Assembly: GCF_000429705.1 (NCBI RefSeq)
Contig: NZ_KE386941.1
Location: forward strand, 1 to 64,000
Reading direction: 5' to 3'
Length of the DNA: 64,000 nt
Source of the DNA: Alteribacter aurantiacus DSM 18675
GTDB lineage: Bacteria; Bacillota; Bacilli; Bacillales; Salisediminibacteriaceae
Shown piece after piece: positions 15,461 through 24,476 of this stretch. The notes under the pieces are model-generated. The model was not told where the DNA came from. It saw only the letters and a list, made by a program, of their open reading frames with translations, and did not search any database. Made by a program: the position numbers and the translations under genes. Numbering within the stretch: position 1 is the first letter of the stretch; every line of letters begins with the position of its first letter.

Positions 15461-15490
15461 ACGGTTCTCATTTATGAGGACCGTTTTTTG
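15461..15490 (+). terminator. Original tRNA-cluster terminator displaced by the element
   Basis: ACGGTTCTCAT/ATGAGGACCGT stem (one G-U pair) with TTTTTT, 9 bp past attR. In an element-free chromosome it would directly follow tRNA-Leu(CAA). Confidence 0.88.
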
Positions 15491-15546
15491 TATTATTTTT
15501 AGCACCATACAATAGAACCAAACAATTAGAGCTGGAGTGTACCTTT

Positions 15547-16068
15547 ATGAATAAGTATAGTTTCAATAATCCAATGAGGTTTACAGAGGAAACAATCGTT
15601 TATAACGAGCAAGGTAACCCGAGATTTCAAATGCAAGGGTTTTATAAGGGGATTACCGGATATTTATTAAAGTTGATTAACTTTCAAATAAACATTAAAG
15701 GAGTCTGCTGTGACGGAGTGCAGATGTATCTTGAACAAGAGCCTATTCTAAAGGAAGGGATTACAGGAAAGTGGAGGTTAATCACATCTAAGAGTGGTCA
15801 TGCTCAAAATGAATGTATAATCCATAACAAAACTAAGATTAAAACAGATATTATGATGAATTACTATAGAGGCGATACAGTTATCGAAATGAGTTCAACT
15901 TTGATTGATAGAGGGATCTACTTTCGTGAAAGAAATACTAATAAGCTTTTAGCCAAGGCTGAGGTGCCACGAGTATATATAAAGGATTTGAAGTATGAGG
16001 TCTATGATACATCAATCAAAGAATGGGAAGTAGCTTTACTTTATTACCTATATATAATATGGAGATAA
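15547..16068 (+). CDS. Tubby C-terminal-like (YxjI/LURP-one type) protein
   Basis: A 173-aa protein rich in short beta strands. The N-terminal YSFNNPMRFTEETIVYNEQG followed by a strand with NPRFQMQGFYK resembles Bacillus tubby C-terminal-like/LURP-one proteins such as YxjI, whose function is unknown. GGAG lies about 10 nt before ATG 15547. It is the first chromosomal gene after attR and is bracketed by two similar terminators. No signal peptide is seen. The family assignment is moderate. Confidence 0.55.
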   Translation: MNKYSFNNPMRFTEETIVYNEQGNPRFQMQGFYKGITGYLLKLINFQINIKGVCCDGVQMYLEQEPILKEGITGKWRLITSKSGHAQNECIIHNKTKIKTDIMMNYYRGDTVIEMSSTLIDRGIYFRERNTNKLLAKAEVPRVYIKDLKYEVYDTSIKEWEVALLYYLYIIWR

Positions 16069-16161
16069 GATTTGAATATGGATAATTAATGTCAAGAAAA
16101 CTGAAAAGTACAATAGAGTCTCTTAACCTTGCGAATAAAAATAATATTTTTCTCTAACCTA

Positions 16162-16192
16162 ACGGTATCTCAATGTTGAGAACCGTTTTTGT
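16162..16192 (+). terminator. Terminator after tubby-like gene
   Basis: ACGGTATCTCAA/TTGAGAACCGT stem with T-run. Its flanks (CTAACGGT before, GTATT after the T-run) closely resemble the terminator at 15461. Confidence 0.85.
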
Positions 16193-16336
16193 ATTTTTTG
16201 CGAAACATAGAATGTATAACTATTGAAAAGATACCAAATTTATACAAATAATCTCTCGTTTTCTCGATATACGGTGATATAATTGTAAAATAAGGAATAA
16301 ATGTAGGTAATTTTAGTTTAGGGAGTAGGTGATGAA

Positions 16337-17068
16337 TTGAAGAGAACTGTTATTACGTATGAATTAATCATGTTTCTTTTGGCGTTGGTGTCACTTGTAG
16401 TGATTTGGACGGACAATCAAACGTTCCTTATGTTAGACCGATTTGTGTTAGCAATCTTTATAGTAGATGTGTCCATTCGAATTATGCGTGCAGATAAGAA
16501 ATGGGAGTACGTAAGAAAGAATCCTTTCGATATTGTAGCCATCATTCCTTTAGACGCGATTTTTCAGTTAGCTAGATTTGCTCGTTTATTTAGGGTTCTG
16601 AGAATGTTTTTAATTGGTAAGAAGTTTGCTAGACCATTCTTTTTAATTCTTAAAACAAACGGGTTAGATAAACTAATTGGTGTAACTGCAGGGCTAATCT
16701 TTTTGTCTTCTATCCCCATCCACTTTTACGAAACGTCAGTAGATACTTATCAAGATGCTATTTGGTGGTCGGTGGTTACGACAACAACTGTCGGTTATGG
16801 AGATATCTCTCCAGAAACGGGTATTGGGAGAGCGGTAGCTGTGGTTTTAATGTTTGTTGGAATCGGGCTTATTGGAATGACCACAGGGGCTATTGCTACT
16901 TTCTTTATAAAAGGAGAGGAAGAAATAAGTCCAACGATCATTTATTTAAAGGAACAAGTTAGTCGTATAGATCACCTATCTCCTAGTGAAATAGAAAATA
17001 TTATTGTTATATTGGAGCGATATAAGAAAGACCAACACCGGACTTGGGCTAAAAAGGAGTCAGTCTGA
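16337..17068 (+). CDS. Voltage-gated potassium channel (Kv-like, 6TM)
   Basis: A 243-aa membrane channel for K+. Helices S1 and S2 fall at about 8-25 and 33-50. S3 (about 63-75) is followed by an S4 segment with Arg every third residue (R80, R83, R86, R89). The pore loop and selectivity filter TTVGYGD spans 150-156, and S6 at about 163-190 ends the membrane part. A short cytoplasmic coiled tail follows; no RCK domain is fused. A full set of S4 arginines suggests true voltage sensing, as in KvAP-type bacterial channels. Start is TTG 16337 after AGGTGATG. The stop overlaps the next small gene (TGATG). Confidence 0.9.
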   Translation: MKRTVITYELIMFLLALVSLVVIWTDNQTFLMLDRFVLAIFIVDVSIRIMRADKKWEYVRKNPFDIVAIIPLDAIFQLARFARLFRVLRMFLIGKKFARPFFLILKTNGLDKLIGVTAGLIFLSSIPIHFYETSVDTYQDAIWWSVVTTTTVGYGDISPETGIGRAVAVVLMFVGIGLIGMTTGAIATFFIKGEEEISPTIIYLKEQVSRIDHLSPSEIENIIVILERYKKDQHRTWAKKESV

Positions 17069-17196
17069 TGAAAAAAAGAAAGCGAAGGTATCAAAACCAG
17101 GCACAGGATCTAGCAATTGGTGATACAGTCTTAGCTATTCTCTGTATTTTATTTCTGTTAGGTGTGATAGGGATCTGGATGCAGGGTGGGGGATGA
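17068..17196 (+). CDS. 42-aa single-TM peptide coupled to K+ channel
   Basis: A 42-aa peptide: a strongly basic N-terminus (KKRKRR) then one hydrophobic helix (about residues 20-39) ending GGG. Its ATG overlaps the channel stop codon (TGATG) and AGGAG lies 8 nt upstream inside the channel gene, so it is translationally coupled. It may be an auxiliary subunit or assembly factor. No family is recognised. Confidence 0.65.
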   Translation: MKKRKRRYQNQAQDLAIGDTVLAILCILFLLGVIGIWMQGGG

Positions 17197-17337
17197 ATGT
17201 TCTAGGTATCATAGCAGAAATGAGGATCATCAGGTTTTTCTATTCTTTTAATAACATACTATGGTTCTGTTTGAGAAATAGAATTATCTAGGTGTGAGAA
17301 GTGATTATATAGACTAAATGGTAAGGAGACAAATTAC

Positions 17338-17619
17338 ATGGATAATGGTATTGGAAAGTTAGCATTTGGCGCAGGTTGGACCATTTTAGTTATCGGAGCA
17401 ATTGCGTCAGTTTACATTGGTTTACGGCTCATGCTAGTTCCGGCGGAGGTTGGTGTAACTGGGTATGTATTCGATGAAGGAATTAAGCATCCTTTACGAT
17501 GGTTTATCGCAGGAGGTTTATTTACATTTACAACGGTTGGTGGATTAATTCTAGTTGCTATTAGTGGAGTCATTCAAGAAATCGAATATCGTAATGAAAT
17601 TCGAAGTAATTCTGCTTAA
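17338..17619 (+). CDS. Small two-TM membrane protein, unknown
   Basis: A 93-aa protein with two hydrophobic helices (about residues 10-32 and 52-78) joined by a short loop with VTGYVFDEGIKHPLRW. The C-terminus is charged. AAGGAG lies 9 nt before the ATG. It follows the K+ channel unit by about 140 bp. No recognised domain. Confidence 0.7.
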   Translation: MDNGIGKLAFGAGWTILVIGAIASVYIGLRLMLVPAEVGVTGYVFDEGIKHPLRWFIAGGLFTFTTVGGLILVAISGVIQEIEYRNEIRSNSA

Positions 17620-17749
17620 TCATGGATTAACCAACTGAAGTGTTTGTTTTTAGTTGGAATGGGTTTTCTGTCCATTCCTTTTATTATGTTATGAATACAT
17701 CGTCCATTAAATAAAAGCAACTATTGTGACACTTTCATATTTAAATATA

Positions 17750-17777
17750 AACCCACCTCTACACGCAGAGGTGGGTT
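17750..17777 (-). terminator. Terminator of the L,D-transpeptidase gene
   Basis: AACCCACCTCT/AGAGGTGGGTT perfect stem with 6-nt loop; on the minus strand it is followed by TTTATATTTAAAT. It separates two convergent genes. Confidence 0.82.
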
Positions 17778-17790
17778 CCCTTATTCCTGT

Positions 17791-18807
17791 TTAAAACGCT
17801 CCCCAAGTCTTCGGTCCGACTATGCCATCCTGTGTGAGGCCTTTTTGACGTTGGAAGCTAATGACTGCGCTTCTTGTTTGTGGTCCGAAGATGCCGTCCG
17901 CGGTGATGTTATAGCCGTTGCTTCTGAGTTGGTTTTGCAGATTAGTAACAGCGGATCCACTGCTGCCTTGTCGTACCGTCGGCTGGTTGGTAACAATTCC
18001 GGTATTGGTCGTGGTTTTTTTTTGCGGACTGGTTGATGATGGGCTTGTGGCTTTGGCGTTTTTCAGTGCATTCCATGTGTCGGATCGGGCGACGCCATTA
18101 GCTGTGATGTTGTTGTCTTTTTGGAACTTCTTAAGGGCAGCTTCAGTGTTTCTTCCGAAGATCCCGTCAATCCCTTTTGTGCTGTAGCCTTTATTCGTCA
18201 GTTGTCGCTGAAGGTCTGTCACAGCTGCGCCACGGCTTCCCATTTGTAGCGTTGGAGTTGAAGAGCTCACTGGTACGGCTTTTGAGCCTCCGTCTAAGTT
18301 ATAGCCATTGGCTTTTGCGATTGTGTTAAAAGAACTGCTTGAAGAGACGATGACGACAGGTGTGTTCACTTTGACTTTATCATAGAGCCAGCGAACTTCT
18401 TCATTGTGCATGCGAACGCAGCCGGCACTGGCGTAGGTGCCGATGGAAGCCGAGTTATTGTTTCCGTGAATCGCATACGTGGTGCCCCATGTTCCTCTTG
18501 CATTGATACCTAGCCAGCGGTCACCAAGAGGATTCCTTGAATCGCCGCCAGCTATGTTTCCTGTGTAGTATGGACGGTTTTTAATCTTGTTTACGATTTT
18601 GAATGTCCCTTCTGGCGTCATGCTTGCCGAACGACCGGTGGCTACACTGAATGTTTTCACATGCTTGTTGTTTTCATAGAAGGCTAGTTGATTGTTCGAC
18701 TTGTTAATAATAATAAGCTGATCGGTACCGGACGCTTCGGTTGATGGCATTTGCCACACAAAAAAGAAGACCCCTAAGAGTATGTAGCAAAGAAGTTTTT
18801 TGATCAT
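17791..18807 (-). CDS. L,D-transpeptidase (YkuD) with two peptidoglycan-binding domains
   Basis: A 338-aa secreted cell-wall enzyme forming 3-3 cross-links or modifying stem peptides. The signal peptide (1-26) has a hydrophobic core and a TEASG cleavage region. The YkuD domain (about 29-155) contains H114 in IHGNN and nucleophile C130 in SAGCVRMH. Two PG_binding_1 repeats follow (about 185-250 and 277-338), joined by a Ser/Thr/Lys-rich linker. Most Bacillus YkuD proteins carry LysM instead, so this C-terminal double PG-binding layout is a lineage variant. It is transcribed alone with its own terminator. Confidence 0.93.
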   Translation of the reverse strand: MIKKLLCYILLGVFFFVWQMPSTEASGTDQLIIINKSNNQLAFYENNKHVKTFSVATGRSASMTPEGTFKIVNKIKNRPYYTGNIAGGDSRNPLGDRWLGINARGTWGTTYAIHGNNNSASIGTYASAGCVRMHNEEVRWLYDKVKVNTPVVIVSSSSSFNTIAKANGYNLDGGSKAVPVSSSTPTLQMGSRGAAVTDLQRQLTNKGYSTKGIDGIFGRNTEAALKKFQKDNNITANGVARSDTWNALKNAKATSPSSTSPQKKTTTNTGIVTNQPTVRQGSSGSAVTNLQNQLRSNGYNITADGIFGPQTRSAVISFQRQKGLTQDGIVGPKTWGAF

Positions 18808-19144
18808 GATGTAATTCCCCCATAAAGTTGAAAGTTAATAAACAATATGAGGAGCGGTTTGTCCACTTTCCGATTTTAAAATAAATAATGATTATGCCTC
18901 TTAGTCGTAACCCTATTAATTAATGTGAAGTGCCTTGTCCATTTGTAATGCGTAGCTGAACGCTAGCAGCGACACTCCTGCGGCTGTGGGAGCCAGGAGA
19001 GACCCCGCAAAGGCTTTGCCTGAGGAGGCTCGCCGGCACCGCCGCGGAAAGGGAGCGGATAGCGTGAAGCGGAGATCACACACACTGAGCAAGGATTTAC
19101 TCATTAAAAAACCAAGCACCATGATTGATGCTTGGAAAGGGGGG
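18808..19144. other. Intergenic gap holding repeat copy A (no gene)
   Basis: 337 bp between two minus-strand genes. The L,D-transpeptidase promoter region is in the first ~100 bp, then the GC-rich repeat at 18949-19110. Nothing else is evident. Confidence 0.6.
18949..19110 (+). repeat. GC-rich dispersed repeat, copy A
   Basis: Starts TGCGTAGCTGAACGC, has GCGACACTCCTGCGG, GAGGAGGCTCGCCGGC and GCCGCGGAAAGGGAGCGGAT, and ends near TTTACTCATTAAAA. Both ends match copy C at 36589-36807, showing the element's limits. It is a non-coding Bacillaceae-type intergenic repeat with internal complementarity (CTCCTGCGG against CCGCGGAAAG). Confidence 0.82.
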
Positions 19145-20041
19145 TTAAACCGACTTATCAGATGAGCGTTTCCTTGAAAGGTAGTAAAGGGTTCCTGCAC
19201 CGATTGCCAGAGGTACGATCACAGGGGAGAAGCCAATCATAAAGACAACGACCCCCGAGAACATGGATACGATGCCGTTAACCGTGTTCATAAACAGCCG
19301 TTGAGCCCGCTCAAAGGTGTTTAACGATTCAGGGTCTTGAAGCGAGGACACGGCTCGTTCTTGAATGTGAATGGAAATAGTCGAGAAGGCCACATGGTTT
19401 TCAAGATAATTCATTCGTCCTTGAATGTGTTCGATTTCACCTTGTACTTCAGACAAGTCTCTTGAGATTTGCAAAAGGTCTTCCGTATTTTCCGCTTCGT
19501 CTAAAAAGGCAAGGAGTCGTTCTTCAAGAACTTCCTGCGAGCGGAGGCGTGATTCCAAGTCTACATATTCTTCCGTAACGTCATTTCCGTAAGAAGACTT
19601 TTCGAGCACGCGGGTATCGGATGACTCCAAGTCAGTCATAAATGAAAAGAAATGCTCTTGGGGGACGCGAACGGTCATGTTGCCAGAGCGGTCATCGGAT
19701 GTTCCTCTTTGGTAAACGGACGATTGCAACACAAATCCACCGAGTCGCTCTACTTCTTGTTCAATTTGTTGTTGGGCTCGTTCGAAGTTCCTCACTTCAA
19801 TGGCTATGTCTCCGTTATAGATGACCATTTGCGTTCGTTCAGCGTTACTTGCGGCTTCACGAGATTCCGACTCTGCCATTTCTTCATCAGCCATTTCGTA
19901 CTCCCCAGCTGCCACGTCATCGCTCGCCATGTCCCTGTCATACTCCACATCACTGTCGTAAGATTCATCATAATCTCGATTGCTACAGGATGTAACCAAA
20001 AGCACCATCACCACAAACAAAAAAACGATATTCTTTTTCAT
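19145..20041 (-). CDS. DUF4349 lipoprotein
   Basis: A 298-aa lipoprotein. The lipobox is LVTSC with the lipidated C19. A long acidic linker (about 20-70) is followed by the DUF4349 region: a strand (MVIYNGDIAIEVRNFERA), a domain with SGNMTVRVPQEHFFSF and a long helical hairpin (about 155-215). One transmembrane helix (about 255-285) lies before a basic tail. DUF4349 proteins are extracytoplasmic membrane proteins of unknown function; the two anchors and helical hairpin suggest a scaffold. It is transcribed alone. Confidence 0.88.
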   Translation of the reverse strand: MKKNIVFLFVVMVLLVTSCSNRDYDESYDSDVEYDRDMASDDVAAGEYEMADEEMAESESREAASNAERTQMVIYNGDIAIEVRNFERAQQQIEQEVERLGGFVLQSSVYQRGTSDDRSGNMTVRVPQEHFFSFMTDLESSDTRVLEKSSYGNDVTEEYVDLESRLRSQEVLEERLLAFLDEAENTEDLLQISRDLSEVQGEIEHIQGRMNYLENHVAFSTISIHIQERAVSSLQDPESLNTFERAQRLFMNTVNGIVSMFSGVVVFMIGFSPVIVPLAIGAGTLYYLSRKRSSDKSV

Positions 20042-20124
20042 CTACTGACCCCCTATTGGTCGTTTACGTAGTAGACGAGTGTATCTGGAAAAAGTTACAA
20101 ACCTTTTTTTGGTTGATGATTAAA

Positions 20125-20161
20125 ATAAAAAAGCTCTTTAAAGGAAGTCCCTTTAAAGAGC
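20125..20161 (-). terminator. Terminator of aldo/keto reductase gene
   Basis: Perfect 12-bp stem GCTCTTTAAAGG/CCTTTAAAGAGC, 4-nt loop, followed on the minus strand by TTTTTTATTTT. Confidence 0.93.
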
Positions 20162-20170
20162 GTGGTGCTT

Positions 20171-21073
20171 TTATGGTACGTCATGTCCCATAGAAGAGTG
20201 CAAGATAGCAAACCACTGATCCAACGTAAGCTTGTGCTCAAGAGCTCGCACAGCGGAATCAATGCGAGCGGTCTTTCCAGAACCGACAATCGGCATGATC
20301 TTAGCCGGGTGGTTTAGGAGCCATGCATATAGCACTTCAGAAAGATCTTCTGTTCCAAGTTCTTCTGCGACCGTTGTGAGCGTATCTCTTAACCGTACGG
20401 CTTTTTCGTCATTTGAAGAGAAGATCGCTCCGCCCGCGAGAGGGGACCATGCCATAACGGGCATGCGTTTTTCCATACATAGGTCGAGTGTTCCGTCTTG
20501 AATGTTTTCAAGCTCGTAAGCAGATACTTCGACTTGATTGGTGACGAGTGCGTCATCCAAATACGATTGAAGCATGTTCAGTTGGTGACGTTTAAAGTTA
20601 CTTACGCCAAAACTCCGTACTTTACCCGACGCCTTTAATTCTGAAAAGGCCTCGGCTACGTCTTCCGGATTCATCATCGGATCGGGACGGTGGATCAACA
20701 ACGTGTCGATGTAATCGGTTTTCAAGTCCCGTAACGAGTTGTCCACAGAGAGGAGGATGTGTTCTTTTGACGTGTTGTAATGGTGGGACTTGTGCGCTGG
20801 GCGGTTTGGTGATTCCAAGACGATGCCGCATTTTGTGACAAGCTCCATTTTTTCTCGTAGTTCGGGTTTCGCTTCAAGGGCACGGCCGAATAGGGCTTCG
20901 CACGTGTAGCTTCCGTAAATGTCAGCGTGATCGAATGTGGTGATGCCTTTGCTTATGCAGTGTTCAATCAATTCAATGGTTTGATCAGTTGTGTAGTTCC
21001 AGTCATTTAAACGCCAAGCACCGTGAACGATGCGGGAAAACGAGATGTCTTTTGTTAACGTGATTCGCTCCAT
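20171..21073 (-). CDS. Aldo/keto reductase (YdhF-like)
   Basis: A 300-aa NADPH-dependent oxidoreductase with a TIM-barrel fold. The catalytic tetrad is visible: D48 and Y53 (FDHADIYG), K81 (TKCG) and H128 (LLIHRPDP). The phosphate-binding end shows IVGSGKTARIDSA near residue 260. The substrate is not predictable from sequence. ATG 21073 is chosen because AAGGAG lies 8 nt before it; an upstream GTG at 21082 would overlap that ribosome site. It is a monocistronic unit with a strong terminator. Confidence 0.92.
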   Translation of the reverse strand: MERITLTKDISFSRIVHGAWRLNDWNYTTDQTIELIEHCISKGITTFDHADIYGSYTCEALFGRALEAKPELREKMELVTKCGIVLESPNRPAHKSHHYNTSKEHILLSVDNSLRDLKTDYIDTLLIHRPDPMMNPEDVAEAFSELKASGKVRSFGVSNFKRHQLNMLQSYLDDALVTNQVEVSAYELENIQDGTLDLCMEKRMPVMAWSPLAGGAIFSSNDEKAVRLRDTLTTVAEELGTEDLSEVLYAWLLNHPAKIMPIVGSGKTARIDSAVRALEHKLTLDQWFAILHSSMGHDVP

Positions 21074-21325
21074 GTTAAGCACTCCTTATGTAGGTAGATG
21101 TAATGCCTTCTTTTATTTAACCATGGAATCGTGTTGTCGGCTACATATTCCATCTCCGTCTAGAGGCGTAGTGAAGAACGGTCGCGGGGCCGTGGTTTAG
21201 GTCTTTTCTACAGACTATAATAAAAATGTGAAAAATAAACAGTTATTTCTTTATAATGGAAACCGATTGGGTTTTCATTCGTAAGTAAACGAGGGTAATA
21301 AAACGGGGAAAAGAGAGGGATTTGT

Positions 21326-24300
21326 ATGGGTTTGTTACAAAGGTTGCTTGAGCGAAAGATTGTGATTGGGCTCATGGTCGTATTGGTGTTCATGGTTGGG
21401 TTGTACTCCATCAACAAGCTTGATCGAGAGTTGATTCCATCCATTGATTTCGATATGGCGATGATTTCAGCTAGTGCAGGGGATATGCCTGTGTTGGACG
21501 TTGAAGAAAGGCTTACGAAACCGATTGAACAAGTGTTAAGCGGTACAGATGGGGTAGAGTCGTTTCAGTCCTCATCATCGGTTGGAAGCAGCTCTTTCTT
21601 TGTGGAAATTGAAGAAGGAAGAATGAAGGAAGTTACACGGGATCTTGAAGCGAATCTATCAAGCTTGGAATCTCAAATTAGCGGTGTGAATGTTATTCAA
21701 GTGTTTCCTATGAGTACCGATCAAGGTTTCGAGTTTTATATGGAAATCTCCGGCGGTTCTATGGAAGAGATGAGTGAATTTGCAAGGGGAGTCGTTAAGC
21801 CTCGTCTTGAAGGGCTTTCCTCTGTTAGGGAAGTACAGCTAAGCGGGTTGGAAGAAACGGAATATGTGATCGAATTTGACCGGGATGCTCTGATGGAGAA
21901 CGGTCTTGATATGAACCAAGTGGTCGGCGCACTTCAGCAGGCCAATGTAGACATGTCTCTTGGGGAGCTCACAGCGGATGAAAATGAACCCTCCGTTCGT
22001 TGGGACACGTCATTCAAATCACTGAACGATTTGGAACAAGCGGTTGTGCCAGGGATGGATGGGCCGGTGGCGTTAAGTGATGTGGCATCGGTTTCGGTGG
22101 AAAATAACCAACACTCGTCGGTGGCTTGGAAAGACGGAAGCCGAGATTTTATTCTTGTGGAAATTGGCAGAGCGAACGGATACACGCAGCTTGATATGGC
22201 CGCGGATGTGAGGACGGAAGTAGCAGCGATCCACGAAGCGGGAGTCGGTTTCTCTTTCGGTGAACTTGTCGCACAAGCGGATTATGTGAGTTCATCTCTT
22301 GACGGGGTTACGCAAAATATTTTGATTGGTGGCTTACTAGCCCTCGTGGTTCTTCTGGTATTTTTACGTAACGTAAGAGCGACGATGATTATCGGACTTA
22401 CCATTCCTGTATCGATCTTGCTAACCTTTGCGACGATGTGGGTGTTTGGATACAGCTTTAATGTCCTAACCCTTGTTGGACTTGGTCTAGGGGTTGGGAT
22501 GATGGTGGATGCGTCCATCGTAATTTTGGAATCGATTTATCGTAAAAAAGAGCAAGGATACGAAGGCATGGAAGCTGTAACCAAAGGCGTACGTGAAGTT
22601 GCCACTGCAGTTATTGCCTCTATGCTCACAACGGTCGTTGTATTTGTACCTGTTGGGTTGTTTGGCGGTGACGCTGGGGTATTCATTCTCATATTGAGTG
22701 TGGTTGTGGTGATTACACTGGTGAGCTCGGTTGTAGTGTCCTTTACACTCATTCCAGCTCTTGCGGAGAACTTCTTGAAGCTTCGTGAAAAAGACCGTAA
22801 AAAGAAAAAGGAAAGCCGAATCATTGCCTCATATGGAAGTCTGATCGGTTGGTTAAGTGGGAAAAAACGACGTCGGTACTCGATGATTATGGTCTTTTTC
22901 CTCGTATTTGTCGGGTCGATTGCCCTCACTACTCAAGTCCCTCTTACACTGATGCCTGACGTATACGATCGTTACGCAGAGATTGGGGTGGAGCTTGAAA
23001 GTGGGATTACACCATCGGAAAGAGATGCGATTGCTGTAGCAGCTCATGAAAAATTGTCAGAAGTCCCTGACGTGAAGTCGAGCGTCTTTATCGACGATCC
23101 TCAGTTCATGTTCGCCATTATTAACATGACTACGGGCAATGAGGTAACGACGCCTCAGGATGAGGTGAACCTGGCTATTAACGAAGCCCTTCGAGAGCTT
23201 GAAGAAGAGTTTCCGGTTAAAAACGTCGGGATGATTACAGGACCGATGGGCGGAGCGCCGATCCAACTTACGGTCAAGGGAGAGAGCTTAGATGGGATTC
23301 AAAACATCGGTCAATCTCTTGTGAGCGAACTTGAAGAGATCGATGGTCTCGTCAATGTGGCTACCTCCATGGAAGCTACGAGTGAAGAGCGCCAGTTTGT
23401 GTTTGATGAAGAAGCCCTTGAGGAAGATGGACTGACCACAAGCGATTTGTTTATGCAGCTACAAGGCTCGTTTACAACGGTGCCTGTTGGTGAAATTGCG
23501 GAGAGTGGGCGTGCGGTTCCAGTCGTTGCTAAATCTGACTTTGTGATCGATAGCGAAGCTTCTTTGAACGATTTTGAACTCGTGACAGCAGCTGGTGTTG
23601 AACCGTTATCTACGTACATGAGTTTGGAAACAATCGAATCACCGCTTCAGATTGATCGAAATAACGGAGACCGCTATATTACCGTATCTGGTGAGATCGA
23701 GGGCCGTGATTTAGGGTCTGTGTCCCGTGATGTTCAGAGCGTAATTAGTGATTATGAAGTGCCAGTCGGCTATTCTGTATCCACGGCTGGTGATATGGAA
23801 GCGCAACAAGAAATGATCATGGATCTTCTTGTAGTGTTAGGGATCTCAATTTTCCTTGTGTACCTTGTGATGGCTGTCCAGTTTAACAGTCTCGTTCATC
23901 CTGTAATCGTCATGAGCGTGATCCCGATGACGGTGATCGGATCGATTTTGGCTCTCTTAATCACGCAGCGAGAGTTAAGCGTGTTATCGGCACTCGGATT
24001 ACTCATGTTAATTGGGGTTGTGTTAAACAATGCGATCCTATTGATTGACCGTACGAAGCAGCTACGAAACGAAGGCTTGGATGTGAATGAAGCGGTGAAA
24101 GAAGCTGGGAAGAATCGGATCCGTCCAATCTTTATGACCACATTAACGACGGTGGGGGGGATGATGCCGCTTGCTTTGGCAACGGGAAGCGCCAGTGCTT
24201 ATCAAGCGCCTCTTGCCACGGTCATTATCGGAGGCCTGTTGTTTGCGACGTTTATAACATTAGTTTTAATTCCGTCTGTATACCTACTATTTGAGGATGT

Positions 24301-24373
24301 AGGACGTGGCTTTAAGCGCTTGTTTAGGCGAAAAAAGAAGAAGCAAGCGGAAATGATTGATGTAGCGTCTTAA
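21326..24373 (+). CDS. RND-family efflux permease (SwrC/AcrB-like)
   Basis: A 1015-aa HAE/RND transporter. TM1 is at about 12-29, a large extracytoplasmic loop follows (about 30-310), then a TM2-TM6 block (about 312-460) containing GLGLGVGMMVDASIVILE with the proton-relay acid, a second extracytoplasmic loop, and TM8-TM12 near the end with the repeat LGLLMLIGVVLNNAILLID. The Gram-positive relative SwrC exports surfactin-like lipopeptides in B. subtilis; substrates here are unknown. GAGAGGGA precedes ATG 21326. No adaptor or outer-membrane partner is adjacent, as expected for a monoderm. Confidence 0.93.
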   Translation: MGLLQRLLERKIVIGLMVVLVFMVGLYSINKLDRELIPSIDFDMAMISASAGDMPVLDVEERLTKPIEQVLSGTDGVESFQSSSSVGSSSFFVEIEEGRMKEVTRDLEANLSSLESQISGVNVIQVFPMSTDQGFEFYMEISGGSMEEMSEFARGVVKPRLEGLSSVREVQLSGLEETEYVIEFDRDALMENGLDMNQVVGALQQANVDMSLGELTADENEPSVRWDTSFKSLNDLEQAVVPGMDGPVALSDVASVSVENNQHSSVAWKDGSRDFILVEIGRANGYTQLDMAADVRTEVAAIHEAGVGFSFGELVAQADYVSSSLDGVTQNILIGGLLALVVLLVFLRNVRATMIIGLTIPVSILLTFATMWVFGYSFNVLTLVGLGLGVGMMVDASIVILESIYRKKEQGYEGMEAVTKGVREVATAVIASMLTTVVVFVPVGLFGGDAGVFILILSVVVVITLVSSVVVSFTLIPALAENFLKLREKDRKKKKESRIIASYGSLIGWLSGKKRRRYSMIMVFFLVFVGSIALTTQVPLTLMPDVYDRYAEIGVELESGITPSERDAIAVAAHEKLSEVPDVKSSVFIDDPQFMFAIINMTTGNEVTTPQDEVNLAINEALRELEEEFPVKNVGMITGPMGGAPIQLTVKGESLDGIQNIGQSLVSELEEIDGLVNVATSMEATSEERQFVFDEEALEEDGLTTSDLFMQLQGSFTTVPVGEIAESGRAVPVVAKSDFVIDSEASLNDFELVTAAGVEPLSTYMSLETIESPLQIDRNNGDRYITVSGEIEGRDLGSVSRDVQSVISDYEVPVGYSVSTAGDMEAQQEMIMDLLVVLGISIFLVYLVMAVQFNSLVHPVIVMSVIPMTVIGSILALLITQRELSVLSALGLLMLIGVVLNNAILLIDRTKQLRNEGLDVNEAVKEAGKNRIRPIFMTTLTTVGGMMPLALATGSASAYQAPLATVIIGGLLFATFITLVLIPSVYLLFEDVGRGFKRLFRRKKKKQAEMIDVAS

Positions 24374-24394
24374 CGTTACATGAAAAAAGCAAAA

Positions 24395-24424
24395 AGCCCA
24401 AAGGCGCGTCGTCGCTTTTGGGCT
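24395..24424 (+). terminator. Terminator after RND gene
   Basis: AGCCCAAAGGCG... and ...CGCTTTTGGGCT form a long stem; the following T-run (ATTCTTAT) is weak. Confidence 0.7.
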
Positions 24425-24476
24425 ATTCTTATATTGAGAAAAGGAAATTGGCTGTGGCGATGATACGTGCTGAGAC

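Noticed and set aside
15305..15502. 65-codon frame across attR
   Set aside because: It reads through the tRNA fragment and terminator; coding content is an accident.
21934..24141. Multiple minus-strand frames opposite the RND transporter gene
   Set aside because: Shadows of a high-scoring 1015-codon gene; Ser/Thr/Arg-rich antisense composition.
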